In this document: one piece after another, positions 1 through 6,293 of the stretch | Layout: each line of letters opens with the position of its first letter | Numbering within the stretch: the first letter of the stretch is position 1 | Assembly (NCBI GenBank): GCA_003585845.1 | Contig: NQOP01000001.1 | Span: forward strand, 475,375 to 481,816 | Length of the DNA: 6,442 nt | Reading direction: 5' to 3' | Source of the DNA: Bifidobacteriaceae bacterium NR021 | Lineage (GTDB): Bacteria; Actinomycetota; Actinomycetes; Actinomycetales; Bifidobacteriaceae | The notes under the pieces: generated by a model | The model's database searches: none | What the model was told of the DNA's origin: nothing | Seen by the model: only the letters and a program-made list of their open reading frames with translations | Program-made: the position numbers and the translations under genes

Positions 1-791
1 TAATCGCGCACTTCGCTTGTCTTCAAAGCTTTGAGCAAGGCTTTGATTTTTGCAAACTTTTCAGAGCCCTTCTTTACTACAATAATATTTTCATAAGTTT
101 TAGCCGCAATGCCACCAACTTTTTCTGAAGTAAGTGGGTCTTTAGTTGGGTTAAAACCAGCTTGAATAGCGTAATTGCCGTTCATTGCAGCAAGGTCCAC
201 ATCCTTAATGGCAGTAGGAACTGTTGCAGCTTCAAGTTCTTTAAACTTCAAATTCTTAGGATTCTCAGTAATATCTTTTGTAGTAGCGTTAATATCTTTT
301 GGATTCTTCAACTTAATCAATCCGGCATCTTGCAAAAGAAGCAATGCACGAGCCTCATTAGTAGGATCATTTGGAACTGCAACAGTTGCTCCGTTTGCTA
401 ATGCTTTAATCGTCTTGGTTTTTCCTGGATACAATCCAAATGGTTCAAAATGAATTCCACCTACTGAAACAAGGTGAGTTCCCTTTTCCTTATTAAAGTT
501 GTCAAGATAAGGCAAATGCTGATAGTAGTTTGCGTCAACTTCGCCTTCTTCAGTAGCTGTATTTGGCTGCACGTAGTCAGTAAACTCCTTTACTACTAGC
601 TTGTAGCCTTCTTTTTGCAAGATTGGCTTTACAACTTTATTTAAGATTTCAGAATGCGGAGTAGGCGAAGCAGCAACAGTAATAGTTTTGTCATCCTTCG
701 CGCCTGCTTTTGAGCTACCGCAGCCGCTTAAAGTGAAAGTCGCTAATGCTGCCAGTGCTGTAATTGATGCAATAACTTTAATTTTTCTCAT
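1..791 (-). CDS. metQ: MetQ/NlpA-family methionine ABC transporter substrate-binding lipoprotein (3' end cut off)
   Basis: This is the substrate-binding lipoprotein of a MetNIQ-type importer, which captures methionine outside the cell and passes it to the MetI permease and MetN ATPase. The start is ATG at 791-789 on the minus strand, preceded by AAGGAG (805-800) with an 8-nt gap. Residues 1-23 form a lipoprotein signal peptide: a basic start (MRKIK), a hydrophobic core, and the lipobox LSGC with the lipidated Cys at residue 24. The mature part shows NlpA/MetQ hallmarks: TVAASPTPHSEIL (38-50), ANYYQHLPYLDNFN (87-100), HFEPFGLYPGK (114-124), VAVPNDPTNEARALLLLQDAG (roughly 137-157) and AAMNGNYAIQAG (201-212). 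A total of 263 codons are present. Family members are usually about 270-290 residues, so only the C-terminal tail is missing. metN and metI would be expected beyond the left edge. Substrate specificity (methionine versus another amino acid) is inferred from the family, not shown. Confidence 0.93.
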   Translation of the reverse strand, partial: MRKIKVIASITALAALATFTLSGCGSSKAGAKDDKTITVAASPTPHSEILNKVVKPILQKEGYKLVVKEFTDYVQPNTATEEGEVDANYYQHLPYLDNFNKEKGTHLVSVGGIHFEPFGLYPGKTKTIKALANGATVAVPNDPTNEARALLLLQDAGLIKLKNPKDINATTKDITENPKNLKFKELEAATVPTAIKDVDLAAMNGNYAIQAGFNPTKDPLTSEKVGGIAAKTYENIIVVKKGSEKFAKIKALLKALKTSEVRD

Positions 792-799
792 ATTTCCTG

Positions 800-805
800 C
801 TCCTT
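800..805 (-). promoter_or_regulatory. Shine-Dalgarno sequence of metQ
   Basis: AAGGAG on the minus strand lies 8 nt before the metQ ATG. It supports the chosen start, which also places the signal peptide and lipobox at the expected distance. Confidence 0.85.
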
Positions 806-814
806 GTTCGGTGA

Positions 815-854
815 AATTCGTTTAAAGTTAAATCCCCTTCGCGAGTAACGAATT
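815..854. repeat. 8-bp inverted repeat in the metQ leader
   Basis: AATTCGTT (815-822) and AACGAATT (847-854) are perfect reverse complements separated by 24 nt. The distal arm overlaps a -10-like hexamer of metQ. The repeat could be a regulator site or an RNA hairpin in the metQ leader. It has no T-tract, so it is not a standard terminator. Confidence 0.4.
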
Positions 855-886
855 ATCAATATAGGCGAGAAAAATCAATAATTCTA
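852..886 (-). promoter_or_regulatory. Candidate metQ promoter region
   Basis: Read on the minus strand, this AT-rich stretch holds several -10-like hexamers: TAGAAT (886-881), TATATT (863-858) and GATAAT (857-852). A TTGATT (878-873) lies 15 bp before GATAAT, which is shorter than the usual spacer. No single pairing is convincing, so only the region is called. Any of these would leave a short metQ leader of roughly 55-85 nt. Confidence 0.35.
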
Positions 887-911
887 CACTTTGCTTATTA
901 GTATTATTTAT

Positions 912-974
912 GACGTGTTAATAATTCGCATACTTGCAGTGTGGGAAGAGAAAAAATAAGTTTTTCAACACGTC
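912..974. repeat. 8-bp inverted repeat in the metQ-nadE intergenic region
   Basis: GACGTGTT (912-919) and AACACGTC (967-974) are perfect reverse complements with 47 nt between them. They lie in the middle of the divergent intergenic region, upstream of both genes. The spacing is too long for a simple hairpin terminator but would suit a pair of protein-binding half-sites. The role is unknown. Confidence 0.4.
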
Positions 975-988
975 GCTTACTTGCAATG
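927..988 (+). repeat. Imperfect 15-bp direct repeat upstream of nadE
   Basis: CGCATACTTGCAGTG (927-941) and CGCTTACTTGCAATG (974-988) match at 13 of 15 positions and start 47 bp apart. The second copy ends about 25 bp before the nadE start codon, inside the probable promoter. The pair may mark two binding sites for one regulator, or it may be a chance similarity. Confidence 0.4.
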
Positions 989-1012
989 AAGCTATCTACT
1001 AGACTGTAATGT
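977..1012 (+). promoter_or_regulatory. Candidate nadE promoter, possibly giving a leaderless mRNA
   Basis: TAGACT at 1000-1005 fits the actinobacterial TAnnnT -10 pattern and would place transcription initiation at about 1012-1013, which is the A of the nadE ATG. The -35 region is poor: TTACTT at 977-982 has a 17-bp spacer. An alternative, TTGCAA (981-986) with TGTAAT (1005-1010), would start transcription inside the gene and so does not serve the annotated start. Confidence 0.35.
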
Positions 1013-2710
1013 ATGAGTTTTTTGAGATTGGCGTTAGCGCAGATAGATACCTGCGTTGGGAATATTGATAGCAACGTTGAAAAAGTTTTGAAGTATGCTG
1101 CGTGCGCAAAGCAGTCGGGTGCTCGCATGGTTGTATTTCCTGAGATGACTTTGACTGGGTATCCTATTGAAGACCTCGCCTTGCGTGCTACGTTCCGCAC
1201 AGCTGCACAAAAAGCTGCAGACTTGCTTGCGTCAAAACTTGCGGAAGAAGGCTTGGGGGATCTTTACGTAGTAGTTGGAACTGTTGGCTTTGACGAGTCT
1301 GCTGGAAAGCCTCGAAACAGACTTCTCGTATTGCATGAAGGTGAATCTGTGTTGCAATACGACAAGCATTTCTTGCCAAATTATGGTGTTTTTGACGAGT
1401 TTCGTATTTTCTCTTCTGGCAATAAGTGTGAGTTGCTGGAAGTAGATGGAATGCGTCTAGGTTTTGCTATTTGCGAAGATATTTGGCAAGACGGCGGTCC
1501 TGTTGCGCGTTTGGCAAAACTTGGTATCGATGCGCTAATAACTATGAACGGTTCTCCATATGAGGAAGGTAAAACTCATGTGCGCTTGAGTTTGGCTCAA
1601 AAACGCGCTGTTGAAGTCAATGCGCCGGTTGTGTATGTGAACCAAGTTGGCGGACAAGATGATTTGGTTTTTGATGGCGGAAGTTTTGTTGTAGATGCGG
1701 ACGGAACTTTGCTTGAACGTTCGGCAATGTTTGCTGAAGATTTGTCGTTTGTTGATTTTGATAACTCGCTTAAAAAGCAGAAAGTTTCAAGCATTGCTTC
1801 AAAACTTGACGCAGACGAAGAAGTGTATTGTGCGTGTGTTGTAGGTCTTAGAGATTACATGCGTAAGAATGGTTTTAAGGGTGTGTGCTTAGGACTTTCT
1901 GGAGGAATTGATTCTGCTTTAGTAGCTACTATGGCTGCCGATGCTTGCGGTGGAGCAAATGTATATGGTATTTCTATGCCAAGCATGTACTCTTCGGACG
2001 GCTCTAAAGACGATGCGCGCGATTTAGCAGAGCGAATTGGTGCTCACTACGATGTGCAACCAATTGAACCGCTTTTTAAAGCTTTCCAATCGCAACTTTC
2101 CTTAGAAGGAGTTGCTGCAGAAAACTTGCAAGCTCGCGTTCGTGGCGTAATTGTAATGGCTTACTCGAATTCGCGCGGTGTTTTGGCGCTCGCAACTGGT
2201 AATAAATCGGAGCTTGCTTGCGGATATTCTACTATCTATGGCGATGCGGTAGGAGGGTATGCTCCTATTAAGGATTTGCTTAAGACGCGCGTTTGGGCGC
2301 TTTCTCGTTGGAGGAATAGCGCTGCAAATGCTGGAGTAGGTATTGGTATGCTGCCAATTGTTGGCGCTGAAGATTTAAAAATTTCGAAAGCTCCGCAAGA
2401 TGGCGTGCTTATTCCTGTTAATTCTATTATTAAGCCTCCGAGTGCAGAGTTGCGTCCAGGGCAAAAGGATTCTGATTCTTTGCCTGAGTACGATTTGCTC
2501 GATCGTGTTTTAGAGGCTCATATTGAGCTTGCTCATGGTAGAGCGGATTTGCTTAAAGATGGTTTTGACGAGCATACTGTTGACACGGTTATGCGTTTAG
2601 TTGATCGCGCAGAATGGAAGCGCAGGCAGTATCCGCTTGGACCAAAAGTAAGCGCTATTGCTTTTGGTAGGGATCGCAGAATGCCTGTTACCACAGCTTT
2701 TCGTGAATAA
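1013..2710 (+). CDS. nadE: Glutamine-dependent NAD+ synthetase
   Basis: This cytosolic enzyme catalyses the last step of NAD+ synthesis: deamido-NAD+ (NaAD) + ATP + glutamine gives NAD+. It has 565 residues in two domains. The N-terminal nitrilase-like glutaminase domain (about 1-260) has its catalytic triad in place: Glu44 in FPEMTLTGYP, Lys118 in YDKHFLPNYGVFDE and Cys154 in FAICEDIW. The C-terminal synthetase domain (about 270-565) carries the ATP pyrophosphatase loop LSGGIDS (295-301), ATGNKSE (394-400), GDAVGGYAPIKDL (410-422), AELRPGQKDSDSLPEYDLLD (about 478-497) and the conserved tail KRRQYPLGPK (536-545). Length fits the family's ~550-residue single-chain class. The ATG at 1013 gives the usual start (LRLALAQI), yet no Shine-Dalgarno precedes it, so leaderless initiation is possible. 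Residues about 440-465 look like a modest insertion. metQ is divergent; pflB lies 117 bp downstream. Confidence 0.96.
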   Translation: MSFLRLALAQIDTCVGNIDSNVEKVLKYAACAKQSGARMVVFPEMTLTGYPIEDLALRATFRTAAQKAADLLASKLAEEGLGDLYVVVGTVGFDESAGKPRNRLLVLHEGESVLQYDKHFLPNYGVFDEFRIFSSGNKCELLEVDGMRLGFAICEDIWQDGGPVARLAKLGIDALITMNGSPYEEGKTHVRLSLAQKRAVEVNAPVVYVNQVGGQDDLVFDGGSFVVDADGTLLERSAMFAEDLSFVDFDNSLKKQKVSSIASKLDADEEVYCACVVGLRDYMRKNGFKGVCLGLSGGIDSALVATMAADACGGANVYGISMPSMYSSDGSKDDARDLAERIGAHYDVQPIEPLFKAFQSQLSLEGVAAENLQARVRGVIVMAYSNSRGVLALATGNKSELACGYSTIYGDAVGGYAPIKDLLKTRVWALSRWRNSAANAGVGIGMLPIVGAEDLKISKAPQDGVLIPVNSIIKPPSAELRPGQKDSDSLPEYDLLDRVLEAHIELAHGRADLLKDGFDEHTVDTVMRLVDRAEWKRRQYPLGPKVSAIAFGRDRRMPVTTAFRE

Positions 2711-2728
2711 ATGTGATATATTTCACTA
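2711..2728. promoter_or_regulatory. Rex-like (or CRP/GlxR-like) operator upstream of pflB
   Basis: ATGTGATATATTTCACTA matches the Rex operator pattern TTGTGAANNNNTTCACAA at 11 of its 14 defined positions. It also contains TGTGA-N6-TCACT, one base from the CRP/GlxR consensus TGTGA-N6-TCACA. It begins directly after the nadE stop codon, about 100 bp before pflB. Rex senses the NADH/NAD+ ratio and is known to control fermentation genes, including pfl, in several Gram-positive bacteria. I therefore favour Rex, but a CRP-family protein cannot be excluded by sequence alone. The internal TGATATATT also reads as an extended -10 element, so a bound protein could block a promoter here. Confidence 0.55.
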
Positions 2729-2757
2729 GATTTTTTGCAAAACTACTCGTGTATGTG

Positions 2758-2785
2758 TTTACATATGCTTTAACATTGTTATTAA
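2758..2785 (+). promoter_or_regulatory. Candidate pflB promoter
   Basis: TTTACA (2758-2763) and TATTAA (2780-2785) are separated by 16 bp and would start transcription near 2792, about 36 nt before the pflB ATG. Alternatives are an extended -10 reading TGC-TTTAAC (2766-2774) and the TGATATATT element within the Rex-like site (2714-2722). The true start cannot be settled by eye. Confidence 0.35.
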
Positions 2786-2813
2786 GGCAGCGTGAAGATG
2801 CGTTGCGGGTACA

Positions 2814-2820
2814 AAAGGAG
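2814..2820 (+). promoter_or_regulatory. Shine-Dalgarno sequence that sets the pflB start
   Basis: AAAGGAG ends 7 nt before the ATG at 2828. This strong site decides the start codon over the in-frame GTG at 2792 and ATG at 2798, which would place it inside the coding region and add 10-12 unconserved residues. Confidence 0.9.
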
Positions 2821-2827
2821 TCTAAAC

Positions 2828-5203
2828 ATGACATCAGTTGATGCGCCAGTTCTCAGTGAAGAGGATCTTCGTACCGAAGCGTGGAATGGTTTTACTGACG
2901 GAAATTGGAAAAAAGACATTGACGTACGCGACTTTATATTAAAGAACTATACGCCATATGAAGGTGACGAAAGCTTCTTGGCAAATGCCACTGAAAAAAC
3001 GAAGCACATGTGGAAGTATCTCGACGACAACTACTTGGCTGTTGAACGTGAACGTCGTGTTTATGATGTTGAAACTCATATCCCAGCAGGCATTGACGCA
3101 ATGCCAGCAGGCTACATTGAAAGCCCAGAAGTAGATAACGTAATCGTCGGTTTGCAAACTGATGAGCCTTGCAAGCGCGCTATGATGCCAAATGGCGGTT
3201 GGCGCATGGTTGAGCAAGCTATTAAAGAAGCTGGCAAGGAAGTAGATCCTCAAATCAAGAAGATCTTCACTGTCTACCGCAAGACTCATAACGATGGTGT
3301 ATTTGGCGTTTACACCAAGAATATTAAGATTGCTCGCCACAACAAGATTTTGACCGGTTTGCCAGATGCTTACGGTCGCGGTCGTATTATTGGCGATTAC
3401 CGTCGTGTGGCTCTTTACGGCGTGAACATGCTTATTGAGTTCAAGAAGCGCGACAAGGATTCGATTCCATACCGTAACGATTTTACCGAGACTGAAATTG
3501 AGCATTGGATTCGCTTCCGCGAAGAGCATGACGAGCAGATTAAGGCTTTGAAGCAGCTTATTAACTTGGGTAACGAGTACGGTTTGGATTTGACTCGTCC
3601 AGCACAGACTGCTAAGGAAGCTGTTCAGTGGACTTACATGGGCTATCTTGCTTCTGTTAAGAGCCAGGATGGCGCTGCAATGAGCTTTGGTCGCGTTTCT
3701 GCATTCTTTGATTGCTACTTTGAGCGCGATTTGAAGGCAGGTTTAATTAACGAAACCGACGCTCAGGAAATTATTGATGCTCTTGTTATGAAGCTTCGTA
3801 TTGTACGCTTCTTGCGTACCAAGGATTACGACGCAATCTTCTCTGGTGATCCTTACTGGGCAACTTGGTCCGATGCAGGCTTCAGCGAGGATGGTCGCAC
3901 TTTCGTAACCAAGACTTCGTTCCGTTTGCTCAACACTTTGACTCTTGAGCATTTGGGACCTGGTCCTGAGCCAAACATCACTATTTTCTGGGATCCAAAG
4001 CTTCCAGAAGCCTATAAGCGTTTCTGCGCACGAATTTCTATCGACACTTCTGCAATCCAGTACGAGTCCGATAAAGACATTCGTGAGCACTGGGGTGACG
4101 ACGCTGCTATTGCTTGCTGCGTTTCTCCAATGCGTGTCGGTAAGCAAATGCAGTTCTTCGCTGCTCGCGTGAACTCTGCAAAAGCTTTGCTTTACGCAAT
4201 CAACGGCGGTCGCGATGAAATGACCGGTATGCAGGTTATTGATAAAGGTGTTATTGACCCAATCAAGCCAGAAGCTGACGGTACTCTCGACTACGAGAAG
4301 GTTAAGGCTAACTACGAGAAGGCTTTGGAATGGCTTTCCGAAACCTATATTGAGGCTTTGAATATCATCCACTACATGCACGATAAGTACGCTTACGAGT
4401 CCATCGAAATGGCTTTGCATGATAGGGAAGTCTATCGTACGCTTGGTTGCGGCATGTCCGGTTTGTCTATTGCTGCAGATTCCTTGGCTGCTTTGAAGTA
4501 TGCAAAGGTTTACCCAATCTACAACAAGGATGCTAAGACCACTGAAGGCCACGAGTACGAGTACATTGAGGGTGGCGAGGACGACTTAATCGTTGGCTAC
4601 AAGACTGTTGGCGAGTTCCCAGTTTACGGTAACGACGACGATCGTGCAGACGACTTAGCTAAGTGGGTTGTAAGCACTGTTATGGGTCAGGTAAAGCGTT
4701 TGCCTGTGTACCGTAATGCTGTACCAACTCAGTCCATTTTGACTATTACTTCTAACGTTGAGTATGGCAAGAACACTGGTTCCTTCCCATCCGGTCACAA
4801 GAAGGGTACTCCGTACGCTCCAGGCGCAAACCCAGAAAATGGCATGGATTCGCACGGCATGCTTCCTTCGATGTTCTCCGTTGGAAAGATTGATTACGAC
4901 GATGCTCTTGACGGCATTTCGCTTACGAACACTATTACTCCTGATGGTTTGGGTCGTGACGAAGACGAGCGCATCAGCAACTTGGTTGGCATTTTGGATG
5001 CTGGCAACGGTCACGGTTTATACCACGCAAACATCAACGTGTTGCGTAAGGAACAGCTTGAAGATGCTGTTGAGCACCCAGAAAAGTATCCGCATTTGAC
5101 GGTTCGAGTTTCCGGCTACGCAGTGAACTTCGTGAAGCTCACTAAGGAGCAGCAGCTCGACGTTATTTCTCGTACATTCCACCAGGGTTCAGTTACTGAC
5201 TGA
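2828..5203 (+). CDS. pflB: Pyruvate formate-lyase (formate C-acetyltransferase)
   Basis: PflB is a cytosolic glycyl-radical enzyme that converts pyruvate + CoA into acetyl-CoA + formate. In bifidobacteria this diverts pyruvate from lactate and yields extra ATP through acetate kinase. The protein has 791 residues from the ATG with the strong Shine-Dalgarno. The active-site pair Cys430-Cys431 sits in [17 protein letters not shown] (about 428-444), equivalent to Cys418-Cys419 of E. coli PflB. The radical-bearing Gly763 sits in the C-terminal [11 protein letters not shown] (758-768). Other PFL-type stretches are [16 protein letters not shown] (about 373-388), [11 protein letters not shown] (454-464), [22 protein letters not shown] (about 540-561) and [17 protein letters not shown] (653-669). 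The CC pair and overall similarity point to true PFL, not a glycerol or choline lyase. Codon use appears more biased and C-ending than in its neighbours, suggesting high expression. A strong terminator follows, and its activase gene pflA is next. Confidence 0.98.
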   Translation: MTSVDAPVLSEEDLRTEAWNGFTDGNWKKDIDVRDFILKNYTPYEGDESFLANATEKTKHMWKYLDDNYLAVERERRVYDVETHIPAGIDAMPAGYIESPEVDNVIVGLQTDEPCKRAMMPNGGWRMVEQAIKEAGKEVDPQIKKIFTVYRKTHNDGVFGVYTKNIKIARHNKILTGLPDAYGRGRIIGDYRRVALYGVNMLIEFKKRDKDSIPYRNDFTETEIEHWIRFREEHDEQIKALKQLINLGNEYGLDLTRPAQTAKEAVQWTYMGYLASVKSQDGAAMSFGRVSAFFDCYFERDLKAGLINETDAQEIIDALVMKLRIVRFLRTKDYDAIFSGDPYWATWSDAGFSEDGRTFVTKTSFRLLNTLTLEHLGPGPEPNITIFWDPKLPEAYKRFCARISIDTSAIQYESDKDIREHWGDDAAIACCVSPMRVGKQMQFFAARVNSAKALLYAINGGRDEMTGMQVIDKGVIDPIKPEADGTLDYEKVKANYEKALEWLSETYIEALNIIHYMHDKYAYESIEMALHDREVYRTLGCGMSGLSIAADSLAALKYAKVYPIYNKDAKTTEGHEYEYIEGGEDDLIVGYKTVGEFPVYGNDDDRADDLAKWVVSTVMGQVKRLPVYRNAVPTQSILTITSNVEYGKNTGSFPSGHKKGTPYAPGANPENGMDSHGMLPSMFSVGKIDYDDALDGISLTNTITPDGLGRDEDERISNLVGILDAGNGHGLYHANINVLRKEQLEDAVEHPEKYPHLTVRVSGYAVNFVKLTKEQQLDVISRTFHQGSVTD

Positions 5204-5224
5204 TTTGGTTGATTAGTAAACACC

Positions 5225-5261
5225 GCCGGGAGCGAGGCTAGTTTCGCTCCCGGCTTTTGTT
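5225..5261 (+). terminator. Strong intrinsic terminator after pflB
   Basis: A perfect 11-bp GC-rich stem pairs GCCGGGAGCGA (5225-5235) with TCGCTCCCGGC (5244-5254) across an 8-nt loop (5236-5243), followed by TTTTGTT. It starts 21 bp after the pflB stop. It should end most pflB transcripts before pflA, which would leave pflA at a lower level or dependent on its own promoter. Confidence 0.93.
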
Positions 5262-5290
5262 AATTGCGTATATTATTTATTTATAAATAG
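5257..5290 (+). promoter_or_regulatory. Candidate pflA promoter region with a palindrome
   Basis: The AT-rich stretch between the terminator and pflA holds TTGTTA (5257-5262) as a possible -35 and TATATT (5269-5274), TTATAA (5281-5286) or TATAAA (5282-5287) as possible -10 elements. TTGTTA to TTATAA gives an 18-bp spacer. A perfect 12-bp palindrome, TATTTATAAATA (5278-5289), covers the second group. The exact promoter is uncertain. Confidence 0.4.
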
Positions 5291-5293
5291 TTT

Positions 5294-5299
5294 GGAGGG
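5294..5299 (+). promoter_or_regulatory. Shine-Dalgarno sequence of pflA
   Basis: GGAGGG lies 7 nt before the ATG at 5307 and supports that start, including the long N-terminal extension of the protein. Confidence 0.85.
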
Positions 5300-5306
5300 C
5301 AGTTAG

Positions 5307-6188
5307 ATGGCTGAAAACACAGCGTTTCGTACCACAACTCAGCATATGTTGAAGGAGTCAAAAGAGTATGCTCGCCAAACTTTAATGGGTGGACTTTCCG
5401 GCTTTGAATCTCCAATTGGATTAGACAGAAAAGATCGCCTTGTAGCTCTTAAAACTGGCGATATTGGGTTCGTGCATTCTTGGGATATTAACACTTCTGT
5501 TGATGGACCTGGAACTCGTATGACAGTGTTTATGAGTGGCTGCCCGCTGCGCTGCCAGTACTGCCAGAATCCTGATACTTGGAAAATGCGCGACGGCAAG
5601 CCAGTCTACTTGGATGCGATGATTAAAAAAGTCGACCGTTATCAAAGTCTTTTTAAAGCAACAGGTGGCGGAATCACTTTTTCTGGCGGAGAATCCATGA
5701 TGCAACCAGCTTTTGTATCTAGAGTTTTTCGTGCTGCAAAAGAGATGGGCGTTCATACTTGCTTGGACACTTCCGGCTTTTTGAATCGCAATTATACGGA
5801 TGAAATGATTGAAGACATTGATCTTTGCCTTCTTGACGTTAAATCCGGAACTGAAGAAACGTATAAAAAAGTAACTGGCGGCTTACTTCAACCAACTATT
5901 GACTTTGGTCAGCGATTGGCGAAGGCTGGTAAGAAGATTTGGGTGCGTTTTGTGCTCGTTCCAGGTTTGACAGACAGCGAAGAAAATGTTGAAAAAGTTG
6001 CTGAGATTTGCGATTCGTTTGGTGATGCTGTTGAGCATATTGACGTGCTTGGCTTCCATCAACTAGGCCGCCCAAAGTGGCATGAGCTTCGAATACCGTA
6101 CCCTCTTGAGAATCAAAAAGGACCTTCTAGAGCACTTAAAGAGCGAGTTGTAAACCAGTTCAAAGACCACGGTTTTGTTGTGTACTAG
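5307..6188 (+). CDS. pflA: Pyruvate formate-lyase-activating enzyme (radical SAM)
   Basis: PflA uses a [4Fe-4S] cluster and S-adenosylmethionine to make a 5'-deoxyadenosyl radical that removes a hydrogen from the C-terminal glycine of PflB (Gly763 here), switching it on under anaerobic conditions. The radical-SAM CX3CX2C motif is SGCPLRCQYC, with Cys79, Cys83 and Cys86 as cluster ligands, followed by QNPDTW as in PFL activases. The SAM-binding GGE motif is in ITFSGGES (123-130), and LLDVKS (175-180) and WVRFVLVPGLTD (212-223) match the family. There is no extra ferredoxin-like cysteine cluster, which separates it from the larger glycyl-radical activases. The protein has 293 residues against 246 in E. 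coli, because about 47 residues precede the conserved GFVHSWDINTSVDGPGTR (about 54-71). It lies downstream of pflB but beyond a terminator. Confidence 0.97.
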   Translation: MAENTAFRTTTQHMLKESKEYARQTLMGGLSGFESPIGLDRKDRLVALKTGDIGFVHSWDINTSVDGPGTRMTVFMSGCPLRCQYCQNPDTWKMRDGKPVYLDAMIKKVDRYQSLFKATGGGITFSGGESMMQPAFVSRVFRAAKEMGVHTCLDTSGFLNRNYTDEMIEDIDLCLLDVKSGTEETYKKVTGGLLQPTIDFGQRLAKAGKKIWVRFVLVPGLTDSEENVEKVAEICDSFGDAVEHIDVLGFHQLGRPKWHELRIPYPLENQKGPSRALKERVVNQFKDHGFVVY

Positions 6189-6197
6189 ACTGAACCT

Positions 6198-6242
6198 CGA
6201 TGCGTTTTAGGCAATTTTTGCGTATTGTATTGTTTTTTTTTT
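6198..6242 (+). terminator. Possible weak terminator after pflA
   Basis: CGATGCG (6198-6204) can pair with CGTATTG (6221-6227) as a 7-bp stem with two G-U pairs, followed after 5 nt by a run of ten T residues (6233-6242). The stem is weak and the T run is slightly displaced, so termination here is plausible but not convincing. Confidence 0.3.
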
Positions 6243-6259
6243 AAAGGATTTTGTATAAT
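6230..6259 (+). promoter_or_regulatory. Promoter of the small membrane protein gene, with a T10 tract in the spacer
   Basis: TTGTTT (6230-6235) and a consensus TATAAT (6254-6259) are 18 bp apart. Transcription would begin near 6266, giving a leader of about 28 nt. The spacer includes most of an uninterrupted run of ten T (6233-6242), so slippage could change promoter spacing. Confidence 0.6.
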
Positions 6260-6282
6260 TACACAAACACCCTTTTTAGAGA

Positions 6283-6287
6283 AAGGA
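6283..6287 (+). promoter_or_regulatory. Shine-Dalgarno sequence of the small membrane protein gene
   Basis: AAGGA lies 6 nt before the ATG at 6294 and, with the promoter upstream, supports a real gene start. Confidence 0.7.
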
Positions 6288-6293
6288 TACGCA

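Noticed and set aside
162..453. Two overlapping plus-strand open frames of 79 and 92 codons
   Set aside because: They lie antisense to metQ, which has a signal peptide, a lipobox and family motifs. They have no Shine-Dalgarno and no recognisable product.
792..890. A SAM riboswitch in the metQ leader
   Set aside because: The distance from candidate promoters to the start is only about 55-85 nt, and no multi-helix SAM-binding core or linked terminator is visible.
2752..2765. TATGT-N4-ACATA inverted repeat upstream of pflB as a second operator
   Set aside because: The arms are only 5 bp and lie in AT-rich promoter DNA. It does not match the Rex-like site or another known operator well enough to call.
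2792..2827. A longer pflB starting at the GTG at 2792 or ATG at 2798
   Set aside because: The strong AAAGGAG at 2814-2820 fits the ATG at 2828 and would be coding in the longer version. The added residues are not PFL-like, and 791 residues fits the bifidobacterial enzyme.
2939..3529. A 196-codon minus-strand open frame inside the 5' part of pflB
   Set aside because: It is fully antisense to conserved PFL sequence, with no expression signals.
3743..4552. A 269-codon minus-strand open frame inside pflB
   Set aside because: It is a shadow of the biased codon use in pflB. It has no family motifs and no ribosome site, and the sense strand carries the CC active site of PFL.
4655..5099. Open frames on both strands across the 3' part of pflB
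   Set aside because: Both overlap the conserved glycyl-radical domain region in other frames and encode low-complexity, unrecognisable products.
5339..5756. Two minus-strand open frames inside pflA
   Set aside because: They are antisense to the radical-SAM core of pflA and have no supporting signals.
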